DNA from: Anaerolineae bacterium
GTDB lineage: Bacteria; Chloroflexota; Anaerolineae; JAAYZQ01
Direction: 5' to 3'
Length of the DNA stretch: 41,582 bases
NCBI GenBank assembly: GCA_023544525.1
Contig: JAMJFU010000008.1
Coordinates: 1 to 41,582 of the forward strand
Positions within the stretch are counted from its first letter, which is position 1; each line of letters starts with the position of its first letter. The notes below the pieces were generated by a model. That model saw only the letters and a list, made by a program, of their open reading frames with translations, did no database searches and had not been told where the DNA came from. Position numbers and translations under genes: made by a program. Of the stretch, positions 25,060-33,381 are shown piece by piece.

Positions 25060-25086
25060 AAAGGCCGCCCAAGCGGGGCGACCTTT
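25060..25086. terminator. Bidirectional terminator between lipid kinase and LivK-like genes
   Basis: AAAGGCCGCCC at 25060-25070 pairs with GGGCGACCTTT at 25076-25086 with one mismatch and a five-base loop. T-rich sequence follows on the plus side (TTTCTTC), and the minus side reads TTTGTCATT. It lies 48 bases after one stop and 28 bases from the other. Confidence 0.8.
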
Positions 25087-25114
25087 CTTCACGCCAGGCC
25101 GAACGCTGTGCCGA

Positions 25115-26266
25115 TCAGGGATAGACCTGTACCCAGTCGCCCTGCTGCACCTGGAAGACATAGATCCGCTGTTCCTCCAGATCCCCCTGGGCATCATAGC
25201 TCAGGTTGCCCATTGGCGTCTCGACGCCGGCCAGGCTGCGGATAGCCTCCGCCACTTCGCCCGCCTCCAGGCTGCTCGCTTCACGCGCACCCTCGGCCAT
25301 GACTTCCATCGCTGCGTAGCCGTTGATGCTGTAGGTGTCCGGATTCCTGTATTCGACAGCCTGGTATTCCCGGATCCAGGTGTCATCGACAACCGCCTCG
25401 GGACGGGGTCCAAAGGCCGATACGTACATCCCTTCCGCTGCAACCCCCGCTTCGTCGATCGTGGCTGCAAGAAAGGCTCCGTCACTGGCCAGGAAGGGTA
25501 CGTCGAGACCAGCCTCGACCAGATCCAGCCGCAGGTATGGCGCTTCGACCTCGTACCCGGCATAGAACACGGCATCCGGATCCGAAGCCAGGATCTGGGG
25601 GATCTCTTCAGCAAACGTCGATTGCTCAACGGCTACCTGCAGGCTCAGGACGACCTCGCTGCCCAGGCGCTGCAGCTCGTCGGCGATGAGCTGGCCCAAG
25701 CCCTGGCCATAGGGATCGTCGTTGTAGATCACCGCCACCCGCTGGGCCTGCAGGTCATTGACCAAGAACGCTGCGTCCACGCGGGCCTGGGTGGTGTCGT
25801 TGGCGTTGACCCGGAAAAAGTTGCCATAACCCTTTTGGGTCAGGCTCACCTCGCTGGCTGTCGGCGTGATGATGACCACTTGCAGGCCCTGATATACTTC
25901 CATAGCGGCGAGGGTCTGCCCGCTGTTCAGGTGGCCGATCACGCCCAGGACGTTCTTGCCCTCGTTGACCGCGGCCTCGACCTCTCCGGCGATATCTACT
26001 GCTATATCCGAATCCGATTCGTCGTCCAAGCCGATTACGGTTACCTTGTAACCCAGCAGCCCACCCGCCCGGTTGATCTTTTCGGCTGCCAGGCGCGCGC
26101 CACCCAACACCGTCTGCCCGCCGTTGGCCTGGAAGCCTGACAGGGGGACGGCAACATAGACAATGACCTCGCCCTTATCCGGCTCTGCAGGACCCCCGCA
26201 GGCCACCACCAACAGGCTGAGGACCAACAACCACAAGATGGCTGGTCTCACCGCACTCTTCATCAT
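25115..26266 (-). CDS. LivK-like ABC-transporter substrate-binding lipoprotein
   Basis: This 383-residue protein has a lipoprotein signal (L-V-V-A-C, cysteine 23) and the type I periplasmic-binding fold of the branched-chain amino acid/amide group. Typical segments are V-A-V-P-L-S-G, G-G-A-R-L-A-A-E-K-I-N-R-A-G-G, V-L-G-V-I-G-H-L-N-S-G-Q-T and I-I-T-P-T-A-S, then V-A-V-I-Y-N-D-D-P-Y-G-Q-G and D-A-V-F-Y-A-G-Y. It captures a small amino-acid-like ligand at the outer face of the membrane. No ABC permease or ATPase genes lie beside it, so it may be an orphan sensor or supply a transporter encoded elsewhere. GAGGTG precedes the tandem ATG at 26266/26263. It follows the two-TM coiled-coil gene by 84 bases and may be the last gene of that operon. 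Confidence 0.92.
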   Translation of the reverse strand: MMKSAVRPAILWLLVLSLLVVACGGPAEPDKGEVIVYVAVPLSGFQANGGQTVLGGARLAAEKINRAGGLLGYKVTVIGLDDESDSDIAVDIAGEVEAAVNEGKNVLGVIGHLNSGQTLAAMEVYQGLQVVIITPTASEVSLTQKGYGNFFRVNANDTTQARVDAAFLVNDLQAQRVAVIYNDDPYGQGLGQLIADELQRLGSEVVLSLQVAVEQSTFAEEIPQILASDPDAVFYAGYEVEAPYLRLDLVEAGLDVPFLASDGAFLAATIDEAGVAAEGMYVSAFGPRPEAVVDDTWIREYQAVEYRNPDTYSINGYAAMEVMAEGAREASSLEAGEVAEAIRSLAGVETPMGNLSYDAQGDLEEQRIYVFQVQQGDWVQVYP

Positions 26267-26350
26267 CTGCACCTCGTCTCCCATTCCACCACAGTCTGGC
26301 CACCGGAGGCCGTTTCTCACTGGCCGTGCTGCTCCGAGCCAGGTCCGGGC

Positions 26351-27280
26351 CTAGTTGCCCTTTTGCCGGGACTGCTTGCCGGCACCCTGCTGGCCCGCCG
26401 CTGGCAGGCTCGATAGCTCTGACGCGCTCAGGCCAAGCCCCAGCGGGTCCGCGCCCGCCTGATAGACCTCGTCCAGCGTGTGGACGACGTCCTGCAAGGC
26501 CTGCACCTGGTTGGCAATATCCTCCTGGAGCCTTCGTGCCCGCCCAGAGGCCACGTCTCGCGAACCCAGGATCATGACCTGGGAATAGACCGTGCCCATC
26601 GCTGTGATGGTGCTATCGAGCTGGAACTCGGCCCGCTCCATGACGTTCTCCAGCTTGCGCAGATTGTCTCTCTGGATCTGTCTCTGGGCAATCGCCTGGC
26701 TGATCTGGCGTTTCACGGTGTCGTCGTCCTCCACCGCTAGCCGTTTCTTGAGGCTCTCGATGGCCGGCTCGACCGCTTGCAGATCCTGGTGGATCATGGC
26801 ATCGCGCTCGTACGCGTCCAGGCGGCGAGCCAGCCGGAAGACGTTCTCCAGCCAGTCAGTCACCCCGCGGCTGACATCGATCAGGTGCTCCCGGAGCACA
26901 CCCTCCCGTCCCTGGTCGATGACTTCGTCGATCCGGTCCCTGTATTCCAACGCCTTCTCTGCCTGCGCCCGCAACGTGGTATCCTTGATCTCGCGCGCGT
27001 CAAACTTTTCGCGAAACATCTCGGCCACTGCCCGGGCGCGGAACTCGGGATCTCTGACGCTGCTCCAGACCAGCGCCGTCTCACCCAGGGCACCCAAGAT
27101 CAGCCAGAACCACCACTCCCATATGCCAAAGAAAGCGGGCACGGCGCCTGCCAGGCTCAGAACCGACAGGGTCATCGTCAGGGCAATGATAACGGCACTC
27201 TCCCAGCGATAGATGGAGCGTTGCAGAATCGCGCGTGCCGCCTTGCGTTCCAGTTCGTCTCGAAAGCTGCTTTTGGCCAT
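26351..27280 (-). CDS. Two-TM coiled-coil membrane protein of unknown function
   Basis: I do not recognise a named family for this 309-residue protein. A basic N-terminus (residues 1-23) is followed by two adjacent hydrophobic segments (about 25-45 and 50-72) with a short turn. About 200 residues of charged, helical coiled-coil sequence come next (for example R-D-R-I-D-E-V-I-D-Q-G-R-E-G and A-I-A-Q-R-Q-I-Q-R-D-N-L-R-K-L). The end is low-complexity (A-G-Q-Q-G-A-G-K). Both termini are expected to face the cytoplasm. ATG at 27280 lies four bases after the VWA gene stop, so the two are tightly linked. In the operon it could be the membrane anchor or an effector that meets PspA through coiled coils, but that is inference. 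Confidence 0.75.
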   Translation of the reverse strand: MAKSSFRDELERKAARAILQRSIYRWESAVIIALTMTLSVLSLAGAVPAFFGIWEWWFWLILGALGETALVWSSVRDPEFRARAVAEMFREKFDAREIKDTTLRAQAEKALEYRDRIDEVIDQGREGVLREHLIDVSRGVTDWLENVFRLARRLDAYERDAMIHQDLQAVEPAIESLKKRLAVEDDDTVKRQISQAIAQRQIQRDNLRKLENVMERAEFQLDSTITAMGTVYSQVMILGSRDVASGRARRLQEDIANQVQALQDVVHTLDEVYQAGADPLGLGLSASELSSLPAAGQQGAGKQSRQKGN

Positions 27281-27284
27281 GAGC

Positions 27285-28985
27285 TCAGAAGTAGGTTGAC
27301 AGGATCTTGTACAAGTCGCGGATCGTCTCCAGGCTTCCTTCGCGTACCTGCCCACCAGTCGGCTCAGCGATGGCCTCCAGGGTGGCGACGTCGGCGTCAT
27401 CCCCGTAGCCGATGCAAAAGACGACGACAGGGACCGGCGATTGTTCACCCAGCTCCCCCACCAAACGGCGCAGGCTGATGGCCGAGTTGTTCTCCTGCCC
27501 GTCGGTCATGACCACGACGGCATTGATCCTCTCCGTGTCGCCCAGATCTTGCAGGCGCTGGTAGGCTTCGTACACACCATCCAACAGAGCAGTGTCCCCT
27601 TCGGCACGCAGGCCGGCCACCGTGCTCTCTAACGCCGCGCGATTGTTGCCCAGTTCATCCAGGTACACCAGGGTATTCACCTGGCTGGCGAACTGGATCA
27701 GCCCCACCCTCTCCACGTCGCCCTCGATCTGCTCCAAGAAAGCCTCCAGGGCAAGCTGGGCTTGCCCCAGCTTTTCGCCCCTCATGCTGCCCGAGGTGTC
27801 CACCACGAGGTAGACGTTGGTGTGCCGCTTCGTATACCACCACACATCGCGCACAACCTTGATGACTGCCGCGTTCGGAACCTGCAGCGTCGTCTCGGGC
27901 TGGGTCCAGTCCACCCCATTGTCTATGGTCAGCGGCGAGCCCGAGCTGTTCAGCGGCGTGGCCAGATTTGCTGGCCGGTAGCCGTGGCGGAGGACGAGTT
28001 GTTGCGCCTCCGGCGAGAGCAAGTAGTCGCGGAATTGCGCAAATGCCTGGCGCTGGAGCGGCGTCAGGTCGCGCGTCTCCAGCAGGGCCAGTGGATGGTC
28101 TTCCCACAGAGCGCCCTCCACCGGATAGATGGCAACCAACCGGGGCTGCTCCTGCCTGTGGGTGTTAAAGTAGACCACCATCTGCTCCTGAACAACAAAG
28201 GCATCCAAAAAAGCCTGCCCCTCGTTCAACGCTTGCTGGATGATGGCAGGCTCGTTGCCCTCGCCATAGTAGCGGACCGTTTTCTCCAGGGCGGCCACAT
28301 AGTCCAGCGTCTCCTGGGCCTGCACGTCCTCGATGGTCAGGCCGCGGGTCTTGCCTGCCCCCGCATAGAACTCGGCCAGGGTGGCCAGGAGACCGCTGGC
28401 CGAGTTTGTGGCAGGGTGGCTCCAGCGGAAATCCGGGTCAAGCTGGGCCCGGCCCAACAGATCCTGCCAGCCAATCCGGGCTTCGGGCCAGCCCATCTCG
28501 CGCGCCACATCCTCCCACATGGCAATGACCACCGGGCTCACGGCAAAGCGTACCGTCTCACCTACGGCCAGGGCCTCTGTTTGCGTCTGAGCGCGCCACT
28601 CCTCGTCCAGTTGGCCGAGCCAGATCGAAGAATCGGGCGCCATCGCGTGGAAAACCGCTTCGCCCTCCAGCACGCTAGTCATCATCGCCTCAGGACTGAG
28701 CACAACGGTCTCGATCTGCAGGGCCTCCCCATCAGGCGTCTCAAGAGCCTGCTGGTTGAAGCCGTCCACCAGCGCCTGAAAGACCACTTCCTTCTCAGGC
28801 GAGTAGGCCACCACCAGGGCTGATTCCGGAATCGTGCCGGTTGGCTCACCGTCCTCCAGGAGGTTGCCGATGAGCGCATAGGCACCGCAACAGACAGCGA
28901 TCACCATGAACAGGCCGGCGATCAGGATGATTAGTATCACCCGCACGCTGCTGGAGGAAGTACGACCTCTCTGACCTCTAGCCAT
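27285..28985 (-). CDS. Substrate-binding domain fused to VWA domain, membrane-anchored
   Basis: This 566-residue protein has an N-terminal hydrophobic anchor (about residues 14-40). A type II periplasmic-binding-like domain follows (about 50-345), with P-E-S-A-L-V-V-A-Y-S-P-E-K at its start, S-H-P-A-T-N-S-A-S-G-L-L-A-T and F-R-D-Y-L-L-S-P-E-A-Q. A C-terminal VWA domain (about 388-566) has an intact MIDAS D-T-S-G-S-M at 396-401 and V-V-V-M-T-D-G-Q-E-N-N. Proteins with this pair of domains occur in several monoderm lineages. They sit on the outer face and probably bind a small ligand and a metal-dependent protein partner. The gene lies between a second binding protein and a coiled-coil membrane gene. 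ATG at 28985 is preceded by GAGGGA. Confidence 0.85.
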   Translation of the reverse strand: MARGQRGRTSSSSVRVILIILIAGLFMVIAVCCGAYALIGNLLEDGEPTGTIPESALVVAYSPEKEVVFQALVDGFNQQALETPDGEALQIETVVLSPEAMMTSVLEGEAVFHAMAPDSSIWLGQLDEEWRAQTQTEALAVGETVRFAVSPVVIAMWEDVAREMGWPEARIGWQDLLGRAQLDPDFRWSHPATNSASGLLATLAEFYAGAGKTRGLTIEDVQAQETLDYVAALEKTVRYYGEGNEPAIIQQALNEGQAFLDAFVVQEQMVVYFNTHRQEQPRLVAIYPVEGALWEDHPLALLETRDLTPLQRQAFAQFRDYLLSPEAQQLVLRHGYRPANLATPLNSSGSPLTIDNGVDWTQPETTLQVPNAAVIKVVRDVWWYTKRHTNVYLVVDTSGSMRGEKLGQAQLALEAFLEQIEGDVERVGLIQFASQVNTLVYLDELGNNRAALESTVAGLRAEGDTALLDGVYEAYQRLQDLGDTERINAVVVMTDGQENNSAISLRRLVGELGEQSPVPVVVFCIGYGDDADVATLEAIAEPTGGQVREGSLETIRDLYKILSTYF

Positions 28986-29059
28986 TCTCTGTTTCCCTCA
29001 TGCCAAGCCCAGGCTCCCGTTGAGCAGGACCTGTGGCCGGCGAATAACCGTCCCGTCCC

Positions 29060-30250
29060 TCAGCGCCCGGCGACGTTGAGATCGAACCAGCGCAACAGTG
29101 CCTGCAGGACATCCCGGTCCGGCGACCGCATGGCCGTCGTCCGGGGCACCACCCCCACAACACCCTGTTCTTCCCACTGCTCAAACAGGCTGCCCTCGCC
29201 GGTCACCGGCACTTCGGGGTTGGCCGGCCGCAGGCCGTAGGCCAGCGCCTTGCCCTGGACCTCCGCCGATAAGAGGTACTCCTCGAACTCTAGCGCCGCG
29301 TTCTTTTCCTGTGCCGTCGTCTCTGGCCCCATCCACACCGTGAAGGGGAAATCAAACCAGGTCACGTACTCGGGGTAGACGATGCGCAGAGGATCGGCCC
29401 AACGGGTCTGGATGCCCTGCATGTTCACCAACAGGTCGCTTTCCAGCAGTTGGCCAGCGTCCCCCGTCGTATACCCAAAGAGGGCCAGGTCCGCCACCGT
29501 GTAGGTCCCACCCGAGAGATCGCTCATGGAGCTCATGATCTCGCCCAGCCAGCCCTGAAATTCGGGACTGGTCACGTCCTCAACACTGATGTTGGTCTTG
29601 TCATAGTACTCGCCCGCTGCGGCTACCATCGCTGCCAGACCACTGATGTTCTTTCGTGGGTTCGAAATGGCCAGCTTAAAGTAGCCCCAGTCGTTTTGAC
29701 CTCCCAGCTCAGCCCATCCACCCGGAGCGATCGCCGCTTCGTGGATGGCCTGCCACGAGATCTCGCCGAATCGCTGCTCCAGGACAGAGGCCCGGCTATC
29801 GTAGATACCCCAAGCCAACAGGGAGATGACCAGTGGGCGGGTGCGGTACTCGCCATCGGTGAGAAACACATCACGCCCCAGGCGCTCCTTGTAGGCGGCG
29901 TTGACCAGCTCAACCAGGTACCGGCTGTCGGGGATCCAGGCCGTCGGGAAGGGTTCCATCTCATCCCGGTCGTAGCGCCCTTTGGCTGTAAGGCCATCCA
30001 TGGGCGTGACGGTGACCTGGATGAGCCGGCCGTCCAGCGTGTGATTCTCTCCGTTGAACTGCCGGGCCGCTTCTTGCACCCAGTCCGCCACCGGCAGCGC
30101 ACTGACGATCTGTACCTCCAGTGGGCCGCTGCCGGTCTCGGGTACAATCGGATCGGGCTCGCTGCCGAGCTGGCTCCAGATCAGGCCACCAGCCACAACC
30201 AGGACCGCCAGGCCAATGATTACAAAGAAGATGATACGTGTTCTCTTCAT
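29060..30250 (-). CDS. Membrane-anchored extracellular solute-binding protein
   Basis: This 396-residue protein has an N-terminal hydrophobic anchor (residues 6-26, no lipobox cysteine) and a type II periplasmic-binding fold. Visible segments include V-Q-I-V-S-A-L-P-V-A-D-W-V, P-T-A-W-I-P-D-S-R-Y-L, W-G-Y-F-K-L-A-I-S-N-P-R-K and F-P-F-T-V-W-M-G-P-E. It also has E-F-E-E-Y-L-L-S-A-E-V-Q-G-K-A-L-A-Y-G-L-R-P-A, which closely parallels the same region of the following VWA fusion, so the two probably arose by duplication. No permease genes are nearby, pointing to a sensing role or to presentation of ligand to the VWA partner. A G-R-x-D terminus follows W-F-D-L-N-V. The start at 30250 begins with M-K-R-T-R, a normal signal anchor. 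Confidence 0.85.
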   Translation of the reverse strand: MKRTRIIFFVIIGLAVLVVAGGLIWSQLGSEPDPIVPETGSGPLEVQIVSALPVADWVQEAARQFNGENHTLDGRLIQVTVTPMDGLTAKGRYDRDEMEPFPTAWIPDSRYLVELVNAAYKERLGRDVFLTDGEYRTRPLVISLLAWGIYDSRASVLEQRFGEISWQAIHEAAIAPGGWAELGGQNDWGYFKLAISNPRKNISGLAAMVAAAGEYYDKTNISVEDVTSPEFQGWLGEIMSSMSDLSGGTYTVADLALFGYTTGDAGQLLESDLLVNMQGIQTRWADPLRIVYPEYVTWFDFPFTVWMGPETTAQEKNAALEFEEYLLSAEVQGKALAYGLRPANPEVPVTGEGSLFEQWEEQGVVGVVPRTTAMRSPDRDVLQALLRWFDLNVAGR

Positions 30251-30308
30251 ACCTTCATCCTTTTACGCCAGCGCTTGCGTAGGGCGCATCGTCGGTGCTT
30301 ATGGAAAT

Positions 30309-30328
30309 CCCCCAACTGGCGTTGGGGG
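30309..30328. other. Perfect 8-bp hairpin between pspA and the binding-protein gene
   Basis: CCCCCAAC at 30309-30316 and GTTGGGGG at 30321-30328 pair perfectly over a TGGC loop. Only a short ATTT or CTTT follows on either side, so it is at best a partial terminator. Its place inside an operon suggests transcript processing or differential expression of pspA over downstream genes. Confidence 0.5.
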
Positions 30329-30364
30329 CTTTCACCGTCGCACGGCAAAGAGCTGCTTCTGCCG

Positions 30365-31042
30365 CTAGTCCAAACCAAGCCGTGCCTTTCGTTCCGCCAA
30401 CTGGGCCTCCAGGGTGCTCCGCTCCAACACCTGGTCCATCTGCGCCTCCAAGCTGGTGGAGAGCATCTCGCTGCGGGCTGAAGCCTTATCCAGACGAGCC
30501 CGGATCCCTTCGGCCACTCGGGCCACATCCTCATCGCCCGCGCCCATCAGATCGTCGAGGGACTTGATCGCCTTGGCCGTGATCTCCTTGGACCGCGCCA
30601 GGTCTAGCAGGGCCTGAAGTTCTTCTCGTTCCTGCTTGACCGTGGTCAGCTTGGCTTCGAGTTTAAGGCGGGCATCCTTGAGGTTCTGGAACTCGGTCTC
30701 CTGGCGCTCGAGCATTTCGTCATAGTTCTGCAAAAGCCGGTCGATCGAGTTCAGCTTGCTTTGGGCGGCAAGGGCCAGGTCTTCTTTGCCCTCCCGCAAA
30801 AAGATGTCGATGTTCCGATCTAACTCAGCCGATCTCTGCTCCAGATCCGACTTTTTGCGGCGGAGCGTCTTGAGTTCACCGCCAACCGTGGCGACGGCGT
30901 CCTCGAGGTTCTCCAGGTTGTCCTCCACCTCGCGCACGTACTGGTCGAAAACGGCCAGCGAGTTGGCCTTGAGTGCCGAATCGACCATGGCGTGCAGATT
31001 CGCGGAGATCAGAGTTTGGACCTTCTTCAGCAGACTCGCCAT
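30365..31042 (-). CDS. pspA: PspA/IM30 family protein
   Basis: This 225-residue protein is a typical PspA/Vipp1 coiled-coil. It begins with an amphipathic helix (M-A-S-L-L-K-K-V-Q-T-L-I), followed by A-L-K-A-N-S-L-A-V-F-D-Q-Y-V-R-E-V-E-D and long charged heptads to the end. ESCRT-III-like members coat and repair stressed membranes. This copy lacks the usual E. coli partners PspF, PspB and PspC; instead it is preceded by a P-loop/winged-helix regulator and followed by exported binding and VWA proteins. AGGAAGGGA lies ten bases before the ATG. The 140-base gap upstream suggests either its own promoter or readthrough from the regulator gene; no strong promoter was recognised there. Confidence 0.92.
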   Translation of the reverse strand: MASLLKKVQTLISANLHAMVDSALKANSLAVFDQYVREVEDNLENLEDAVATVGGELKTLRRKKSDLEQRSAELDRNIDIFLREGKEDLALAAQSKLNSIDRLLQNYDEMLERQETEFQNLKDARLKLEAKLTTVKQEREELQALLDLARSKEITAKAIKSLDDLMGAGDEDVARVAEGIRARLDKASARSEMLSTSLEAQMDQVLERSTLEAQLAERKARLGLD

Positions 31043-31181
31043 TTTTCGTCATCCCTTCCTGTTCGGTTCAGATTTCGTTCTCTCGGGGCCGATCAGATCG
31101 GCCTCCAGTGCTCCCATCTTATCATGGTACCGCCAGGCCTGCATGACCCCTTGCTGACAGCCGCCTGACGAGCGCGTGCAT

Positions 31182-32534
31182 CTAGGGCTTCACCAGCTTG
31201 TAGCCCCGGCCCCGCACGGTAACGATGTAGCGGGGATTCCGGGGATCCGGTTCGACCTTGGCCCGCAGCCGGCTGAGCAGCTTGTCGATGCGCGCGTCAT
31301 CCACCTGGTCGATGTATTCCTCGCCCCAAACCGCTTCGACAATCTGGTATTTGTCACAGATCTTTTCCAGTTGGCCGTACAGCAGCAGCAACAACCGGTA
31401 CTCCAACTCGGTCAGGGTGGGGATCTCTTCTCCGTCCACCCAGACCTTCCCACCCTCGACATCTACCTGCACCCCCTCGTAGCGGCGGCGCCGGGTGAGC
31501 CGTTGGCGCCGGACGAATCCTTCAAACACCGGTGAGAAGAGCAATTCCTCCCCCTGGCGGATCACACCCTTATTGCGCATGGATTCGATGGCGCGGCTGT
31601 CAATATCCTTCTCGGAACCAACCACACCCATCAAGGCATCCCGCTGCGATTCGGTCAGGTCATCCCACAGCTTGCGGCACTCTCCCTGTACGTTGAGATC
31701 TCGATCCAGTTGCTCGCGGACCTGGCGGTGGATCAGCCAGTCCTGGCCCGGATCCCGCACCGGCTCGCCGGTCACTTCTCCTAACGCCCGGCAGACTGCC
31801 AGGAGCAACCCCAGGTGGCCATCAGCGTGATGGTAGAGAAAGGCCTTGTCCTCGTCGTCGAAAGTGTAACCCTCCTGGGTCGCCACCCAATCGATGACCT
31901 CGTCGACGTCCGGCTTTGGCAGGGGGCCGAGGAAACGAGTGAACGGCTCGAAAAGTTCTACAAATTCGTCGACATCCCGTCCCCGCCGGATGCTGGACAG
32001 CCGCCGGTTGGTGGCGGTTACAAAGCCGACCCGCCGCCGGTACTTGTCTTTGAGCGCCCGCAGGTTTAGAAACACCCGCCCTTCGAGTTGCTCGAAGGGC
32101 TCATCGAATTCGTCAAAGAGCAAGACCAGGCTCCTGGTCGTGCCCTGGCACACCGCCATTAGCCCCTCGCTGAAGCTGAGGGATATTTGAAATGCGCTGG
32201 GCGGGGCAACCAGGGTCTGGTAGGAGCTGCGCAGCCGGTCCATAAAGCTGGCTTCGGGATCTTGCGTCCCCAGCTCCTCCACCAGACTGCGGAGGATCAG
32301 CTCGTAGAATCCCTGCTCTGTCGCCTCCAACATCAGGTTAAAGTCGACATAGACAAACACGTGACCGGCAAAATGCTCAGCATGATGCCTGCGCTGCACA
32401 TCTCTGTCCGCCAGCGATCGCAATAGATGGGATTTTCCGGTATTGCTGACGCCGACCACTGCACTGCAGTCACCGTCGACAACCCTCTGCAATACATATG
32501 CGCCATCTTCATGGCGCAGCGTCAATGGTAGCAT
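31182..32534 (-). CDS. P-loop ATPase fused to OmpR-type winged-helix DNA-binding domain
   Basis: This 450-residue protein begins with an ATPase module. Walker A is G-V-S-N-T-G-K-S at 28-35, Walker B is L-V-L-L-F-D-E-F-D-E near 136-145, and an A-T-N-R sensor-like strand follows near 183-186. A helical region follows (about 210-340). The last 100 residues form an OmpR/PhoB-type winged helix, with P-T-L-T-E-L-E-Y-R-L-L-L-L-L-Y, A-R-I-D-K-L-L-S-R-L-R-A-K-V-E and Y-I-V-T-V-R-G-R-G-Y-K-L as in response regulators. No receiver domain is present. This is the layout of a STAND-like regulator in which ATP turnover gates DNA binding. Its position upstream of pspA suggests it controls the operon. The start at 32534 is the first ATG before the core; no strong ribosome binding site is visible. 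Confidence 0.85.
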   Translation of the reverse strand: MLPLTLRHEDGAYVLQRVVDGDCSAVVGVSNTGKSHLLRSLADRDVQRRHHAEHFAGHVFVYVDFNLMLEATEQGFYELILRSLVEELGTQDPEASFMDRLRSSYQTLVAPPSAFQISLSFSEGLMAVCQGTTRSLVLLFDEFDEPFEQLEGRVFLNLRALKDKYRRRVGFVTATNRRLSSIRRGRDVDEFVELFEPFTRFLGPLPKPDVDEVIDWVATQEGYTFDDEDKAFLYHHADGHLGLLLAVCRALGEVTGEPVRDPGQDWLIHRQVREQLDRDLNVQGECRKLWDDLTESQRDALMGVVGSEKDIDSRAIESMRNKGVIRQGEELLFSPVFEGFVRRQRLTRRRRYEGVQVDVEGGKVWVDGEEIPTLTELEYRLLLLLYGQLEKICDKYQIVEAVWGEEYIDQVDDARIDKLLSRLRAKVEPDPRNPRYIVTVRGRGYKLVKP

Positions 32535-32767
32535 ATTCGCCTTCTAGCCAAGAATAGAGACCTCGGTTGAGGAAGAAGCAGTCCTTGGCCCAGCCTTTCT
32601 ACACCCTTATAACGCCCAGGCGGGCCAGGCGTTCATCCCAGGAGAGGGTAGAAGGCAAGCCCGTGGTCCGTCACGCTGCTCGAGCCGGCCTTGGATCGAA
32701 ACGCCAATCGCCGGAGAGCATGGCGCAACGCGGGCCAGGGCAAGAGCCCACCACCGCCCCTGGAAGC

Positions 32768-32790
32768 CTTGCCGGATACTATCCGGCAAG
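32768..32790. other. Perfect 10-bp hairpin enclosing the stop of the LADTG gene
   Basis: CTTGCCGGAT (32768-32777) and ATCCGGCAAG (32781-32790) are exact reverse complements around the three-base loop ACT. On the minus strand the TAG stop of the LADTG-type gene (32779-32781) sits in the loop. There is no U-tract after it, so a classical terminator is doubtful. Confidence 0.55.
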
Positions 32791-33282
32791 CCTGAGCCGT
32801 CTCGCCCCGGCCAGCAGGGCCGCCAGTCCCACCCCCGAGAATATGATCAGCCCCCAGCCCAGGCCCGTATCGGCCAGTTCACCATCTTGGGCGACAGGCG
32901 TGGCGGTCTCTTGCGCTGCGGCGCTCCCTCCCGAAACGGTGGTAGCGGTAGCAGCCGGCGACGCTTTAGCGCTGGCCGTTGGAGCCGTTGTTGCGCTGGA
33001 CGCTCCCGTCCCAGAAGTGCCCACCGTGCCCATGGGCACCAGGGTGGGGCTGGGCCTGGGTGTACGTGTCGCCGTCGGTGATGGCGTTGAGGTCGCCGGC
33101 TGGGACGTGGTCGCCACTGCCGTGGTGACCTGTGCCACCGGCCCGGCCTGAGCCGGCTCACCTGGCCTGAGGACGAGCACAATCCCTACCAGAATAAGGC
33201 CTAGAAAACAAAATGCCAGAAGAACTATGAGCGGGACAGCAAACCTCCGATTAGCCAGCATCTCACGGAAACCTTGGGACAT
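32779..33282 (-). CDS. Small cell-surface protein with LAxTG-type sorting signal
   Basis: This 167-residue protein has an N-terminal TM segment (about residues 17-38), a long Ala/Thr/Ser/Pro-rich stretch (about 45-130) that resembles a glycosylated stalk, and a C-terminal E-L-A-D-T-G followed by a hydrophobic helix and a basic R-R-L-R tail. L-A-x-T-G is the type recognised by class E sortases in high-GC Gram-positive bacteria; I infer a similar role here. No sortase gene lies in the window. It might instead be a two-TM anchored stalk. GGAGGGAGGAG stands directly before the ATG. The gene upstream in the same orientation is the KOW/lipoyl-like gene of the next operon, about 100 bases away. The protein has no recognised enzymatic domain. 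Confidence 0.7.
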   Translation of the reverse strand: MSQGFREMLANRRFAVPLIVLLAFCFLGLILVGIVLVLRPGEPAQAGPVAQVTTAVATTSQPATSTPSPTATRTPRPSPTLVPMGTVGTSGTGASSATTAPTASAKASPAATATTVSGGSAAAQETATPVAQDGELADTGLGWGLIIFSGVGLAALLAGARRLRLAG

Positions 33283-33381
33283 ACTCCTCCCTCCTTGTCA
33301 CTTCTACCATGCCTGTCCAGTCACCGGCTTCCCATGATCCCTCAATACCACAGCCAGGCCATCCAGTGCCAGCCTGAACAT

